Below the pieces are notes generated by a model. It saw only the letters and a list, made by a program, of their open reading frames with translations. It made no database searches and was not told the origin of the DNA. Positions 5,784-7,389 of a DNA stretch of 7,389 bases are shown here, piece after piece; positions within the stretch are counted from its first letter, which is position 1; the number at the start of each line of letters is the position of its first letter. This DNA is from Planctomycetaceae bacterium (GTDB lineage Bacteria; Planctomycetota; Phycisphaerae; Phycisphaerales; SM1A02), in contig JAIYBS010000174.1 in assembly GCA_027488415.1 (NCBI GenBank), forward strand, positions 1 through 7,389, read 5' to 3'. The position numbers were made by a program, and so were the translations under genes.

Positions 5784-7186
5784 TCGGCTGCCAGCGCACC
5801 GGCGAGGCGATCGTGTTCGACCCCGAGCGCGACGTCGACCGCTACGTCGCCGCCGCGGCGCGCGAGGGCCTGCGCATCGTCGCGGTCGCGGAGACGCACA
5901 TCCACGCGGACTTCCTGAGCGGCGCGCGCGAGCTCGCCGAGAAGGTCGGCGCGCACGTCTACGTGAGCGGCAAGGGCGGCAGCGAGTGGCAGTCGAGGTG
6001 GGTGGGGCCGTACAAGCACACGCTGCTCGAGGACGGGACGACGTTCCGCGTCGGGAACATCGAGTTCCGCGCGGTGCACACCCCGGGCCACACGCCCGAG
6101 CACATGAGCTACCTCGTCACCGACCGCGGCGGCGGCGCGACCGAGCCGATGGGCATGATCACCGGTGACTTCGTGTTCGTCGGCGACCTCGGGCGGCCCG
6201 ACCTCCTCGAGAGCGCGGCCGGCGTCGAGGGCATCGCCGAGCCGAGCGCGCGCGAGCTGTGGCGCAGCGCCTCGCGGTTCGTGAAGCTGCCCGGCTACCT
6301 GCAGGTGTGGCCGGCGCACGGCGCGGGCAGCGCGTGCGGCAAGGCGCTCGGCGCGATCCCGCAGTCGACCGTCGGCTACGAGGTCGCCAACAGCCCGGCG
6401 CTGAGGCTCGTCGGCGACGAGGGCGCGTTCGTGAAGGACATCCTGAGCGGCCAGCCGGAGCCGCCGCTCTACTTCGCGCGCATGAAGGCGCTGAACCGCG
6501 ACGGCGTGCCCGTGCTCGGGGCGATCCCCGCGCCGGCGACGGTCACCGACGTCGCGGCGCACGCCGCCGAGTGGGAGCGGCCGGGCACCGTCGTCGTCGA
6601 CACGCGCCCGTGGCCGGCGTTCCGCGACGGGCACCTTCCCGGCGCGATCTACGCGCCGATCGGAAAGATGCTGCCGATGGTCGTCGGTTCGTACGTCAAG
6701 CCGGAGGAGCGCATCGTGCTCGTCTGCGAGCCCGCGCGCGCGGACGAGATCGTGCGCGACCTCGTCCGCATCGGCTACGACCGCTTTGTCGCGGTGGTGC
6801 CGCCCGAGGCGGTGCAGGCGGCGCCGAAGCTCGACACGGTGCCGGAGCTCGGCGTGCAGGAGGCGAACGACGCGCGCGGCGCCGCGTTCGTGCTCGACGT
6901 GCGCGGTGCGTCCGAGCACGCGGTCGCGCGGCTCGCCGACGCGCGGAACATCGCCTACACGCGGCTCGCGCCGCGCGTGCACGAGCTGCCGCGCGATCGG
7001 CGCATCCTCGTGCACTGCGCGCTCGGCGGTCGCTCCGCTGCCGCGACGTCGATGCTGCGGCGCGCGGGGTTCGACGCGGTGAACGTCGCGGGCGGGTTCG
7101 AGGCCTGGAAGAAGGCGGGGCTCCCGACCGCCGCGCCCGGCAAGGCCGGCTGCGGTTCCTGCTGCGGCGGCTCCTGCGGTGGATGA
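5732..7186 (+). CDS. MBL-fold persulfide dioxygenase-like protein with two rhodanese domains and a Cys-rich tail
   Basis: The architecture (MBL plus two rhodaneses, 484 aa) matches CstB-like/ETHE1-related enzymes, which oxidise low-molecular-weight persulfides to sulfite or thiosulfate with a mononuclear iron. The MBL domain covers about 1-250: ETHIHADFLSG (54-64; H56, H58, D60), TPGHTPEH (117-124; H120), TGD (144-146; D146), GDLGRPDLL (151-159) and WPAHGAGSACGK (193-204). H56, H120 and D146 correspond to the known 2-His/1-Asp iron ligands of ETHE1; the usual His after HxHxD is Phe61, which is compatible with one metal only. Rhodanese 1 (about 270-355) has VVVDTRPWPAFRDGHLPGA (287-305) and C332 but a shortened, non-canonical loop (CEPAR). 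Rhodanese 2 (about 375-466) has the proper loop CALGGRS with catalytic C429 and R434. The tail 471-484 contains C474, C477, C478 and C482. The next gene is a TauE-type exporter overlapping by 8 nt, so the two probably act together in sulfide/persulfide detoxification. Cytoplasmic: no signal peptide. Confidence 0.9.
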   Translation: MLFRQIDDPKLAQYAYLIGCQRTGEAIVFDPERDVDRYVAAAAREGLRIVAVAETHIHADFLSGARELAEKVGAHVYVSGKGGSEWQSRWVGPYKHTLLEDGTTFRVGNIEFRAVHTPGHTPEHMSYLVTDRGGGATEPMGMITGDFVFVGDLGRPDLLESAAGVEGIAEPSARELWRSASRFVKLPGYLQVWPAHGAGSACGKALGAIPQSTVGYEVANSPALRLVGDEGAFVKDILSGQPEPPLYFARMKALNRDGVPVLGAIPAPATVTDVAAHAAEWERPGTVVVDTRPWPAFRDGHLPGAIYAPIGKMLPMVVGSYVKPEERIVLVCEPARADEIVRDLVRIGYDRFVAVVPPEAVQAAPKLDTVPELGVQEANDARGAAFVLDVRGASEHAVARLADARNIAYTRLAPRVHELPRDRRILVHCALGGRSAAATSMLRRAGFDAVNVAGGFEAWKKAGLPTAAPGKAGCGSCCGGSCGG

Positions 7187-7389
7187 CCTGCTCGTCGAGG
7201 TTCTCGCGGGGCTCGCGGTCGGCGTGGGCATGGGGCTGCTCGGCGCGGGCGGGGCGATCTTCACCGTTCCCGTGTTCGGTGCGCTCCTCGGTCACGCACC
7301 GAAGGACGCATTCCTGGAGGCGCTCGCGGTGACGGGCTGTATCGCCGCGGCCTCGGCGGCCATGGCGATACGCGCGGGGCGCGTCGACC
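7179..7389 (+). CDS. TauE/SafE-family sulfite exporter, 5' part only
   Basis: The first 70 residues are visible before the window ends in mid-gene. GTG 7179 opens a frame reading MDDLLVEVLAGLAVGVGMG and then LLGAGGAIFTVPVFGALLG, with the Gly-rich G-x-G-x-G-G-A-x-x-x-VP stretch (about 19-31) typical of the first repeat of TauE/SafE permeases, followed by a second hydrophobic helix (45-64). These membrane proteins export sulfite, sulfonates or related anions. GTG 7179 overlaps the preceding stop by 8 nt (GTGGATGA). The ATG at 7183 is in a different frame that ends at 7332 in Arg/Ser-rich nonsense, so it is not the start. The pairing with a persulfide dioxygenase-like enzyme, whose product is sulfite, supports a sulfite-export role, as in known cst-type operons. 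The rest of the protein cannot be judged. Confidence 0.82.
   Translation, partial: MDDLLVEVLAGLAVGVGMGLLGAGGAIFTVPVFGALLGHAPKDAFLEALAVTGCIAAASAAMAIRAGRVD

Noticed and set aside
7183..7332. ATG at 7183 (ATGA overlap) as start of the last gene
   Set aside because: That frame gives Ser/Arg-rich nonsense and stops at 7332. The frame from GTG 7179 encodes clear TauE-type membrane sequence and stays open.
1..7389. tRNA genes, CRISPR repeats, insertion sequences or attachment sites
   Set aside because: I looked for cloverleaf-like segments, spaced direct repeats, transposase motifs and terminal inverted repeats and saw none that I could support.

Overview
The window looks like a chromosomal fragment of a very GC-rich bacterium, most likely a planctomycete of the Phycisphaerae type. 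The clues are an exported protein ending in a PAPG-type PEP-CTERM sorting signal with an Arg tail, a bacterial type 3 (archaeal/eukaryote-like) prolyl-tRNA synthetase, a futalosine-route menaquinone prenyltransferase, and the overall base composition. Lineage is inferred from gene style, not from a marker alignment. All genes that I can support lie on the + strand, and coding density is high. I see no tRNA, rRNA, CRISPR array, insertion sequence or attachment site.

Region 1 (1-680) holds the 3' part of nusG (transcription elongation/antitermination factor), whose frame is open at the window edge, followed by a short spacer with a GC-rich hairpin and a possible -10 element. Region 2 (681-3161) is a tight three-gene operon: an unrecognised lipoprotein, a UbiA-family prenyltransferase of the MqnP type, and a CHAD-domain protein. 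The genes overlap by 4 and 8 bases and end at a strong intrinsic terminator. Region 3 (3217-4758) is proS, starting only 17 nt after that terminator and probably transcribed on its own, perhaps as a leaderless mRNA. Region 4 (4950-5619, or 5783 as the frame is written) encodes a secreted PEP-CTERM-like protein. Its reading frame runs past the sorting signal, through a terminator and into the next gene, which suggests a one-base frameshift near 5601.

Region 5 (5732 to the end) is a sulfur module. A metallo-beta-lactamase protein with two rhodanese domains (persulfide dioxygenase/CstB-like, with an unusual Cys-rich tail) is translationally coupled by an 8-base overlap to the start of a TauE/SafE-family sulfite exporter that runs off the window. 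The expected division of labour is persulfide oxidation and sulfur transfer by the first protein and export of sulfite or related anions by the second.

The points most worth a second look are the apparent frameshift in the PEP-CTERM gene, the Cys-rich tail on the sulfur enzyme, the coupling of MqnP with a CHAD protein and a lipoprotein, and TAnnnT boxes sitting 7-10 nt before start codons. I do not see clear evidence for a wholly new system.
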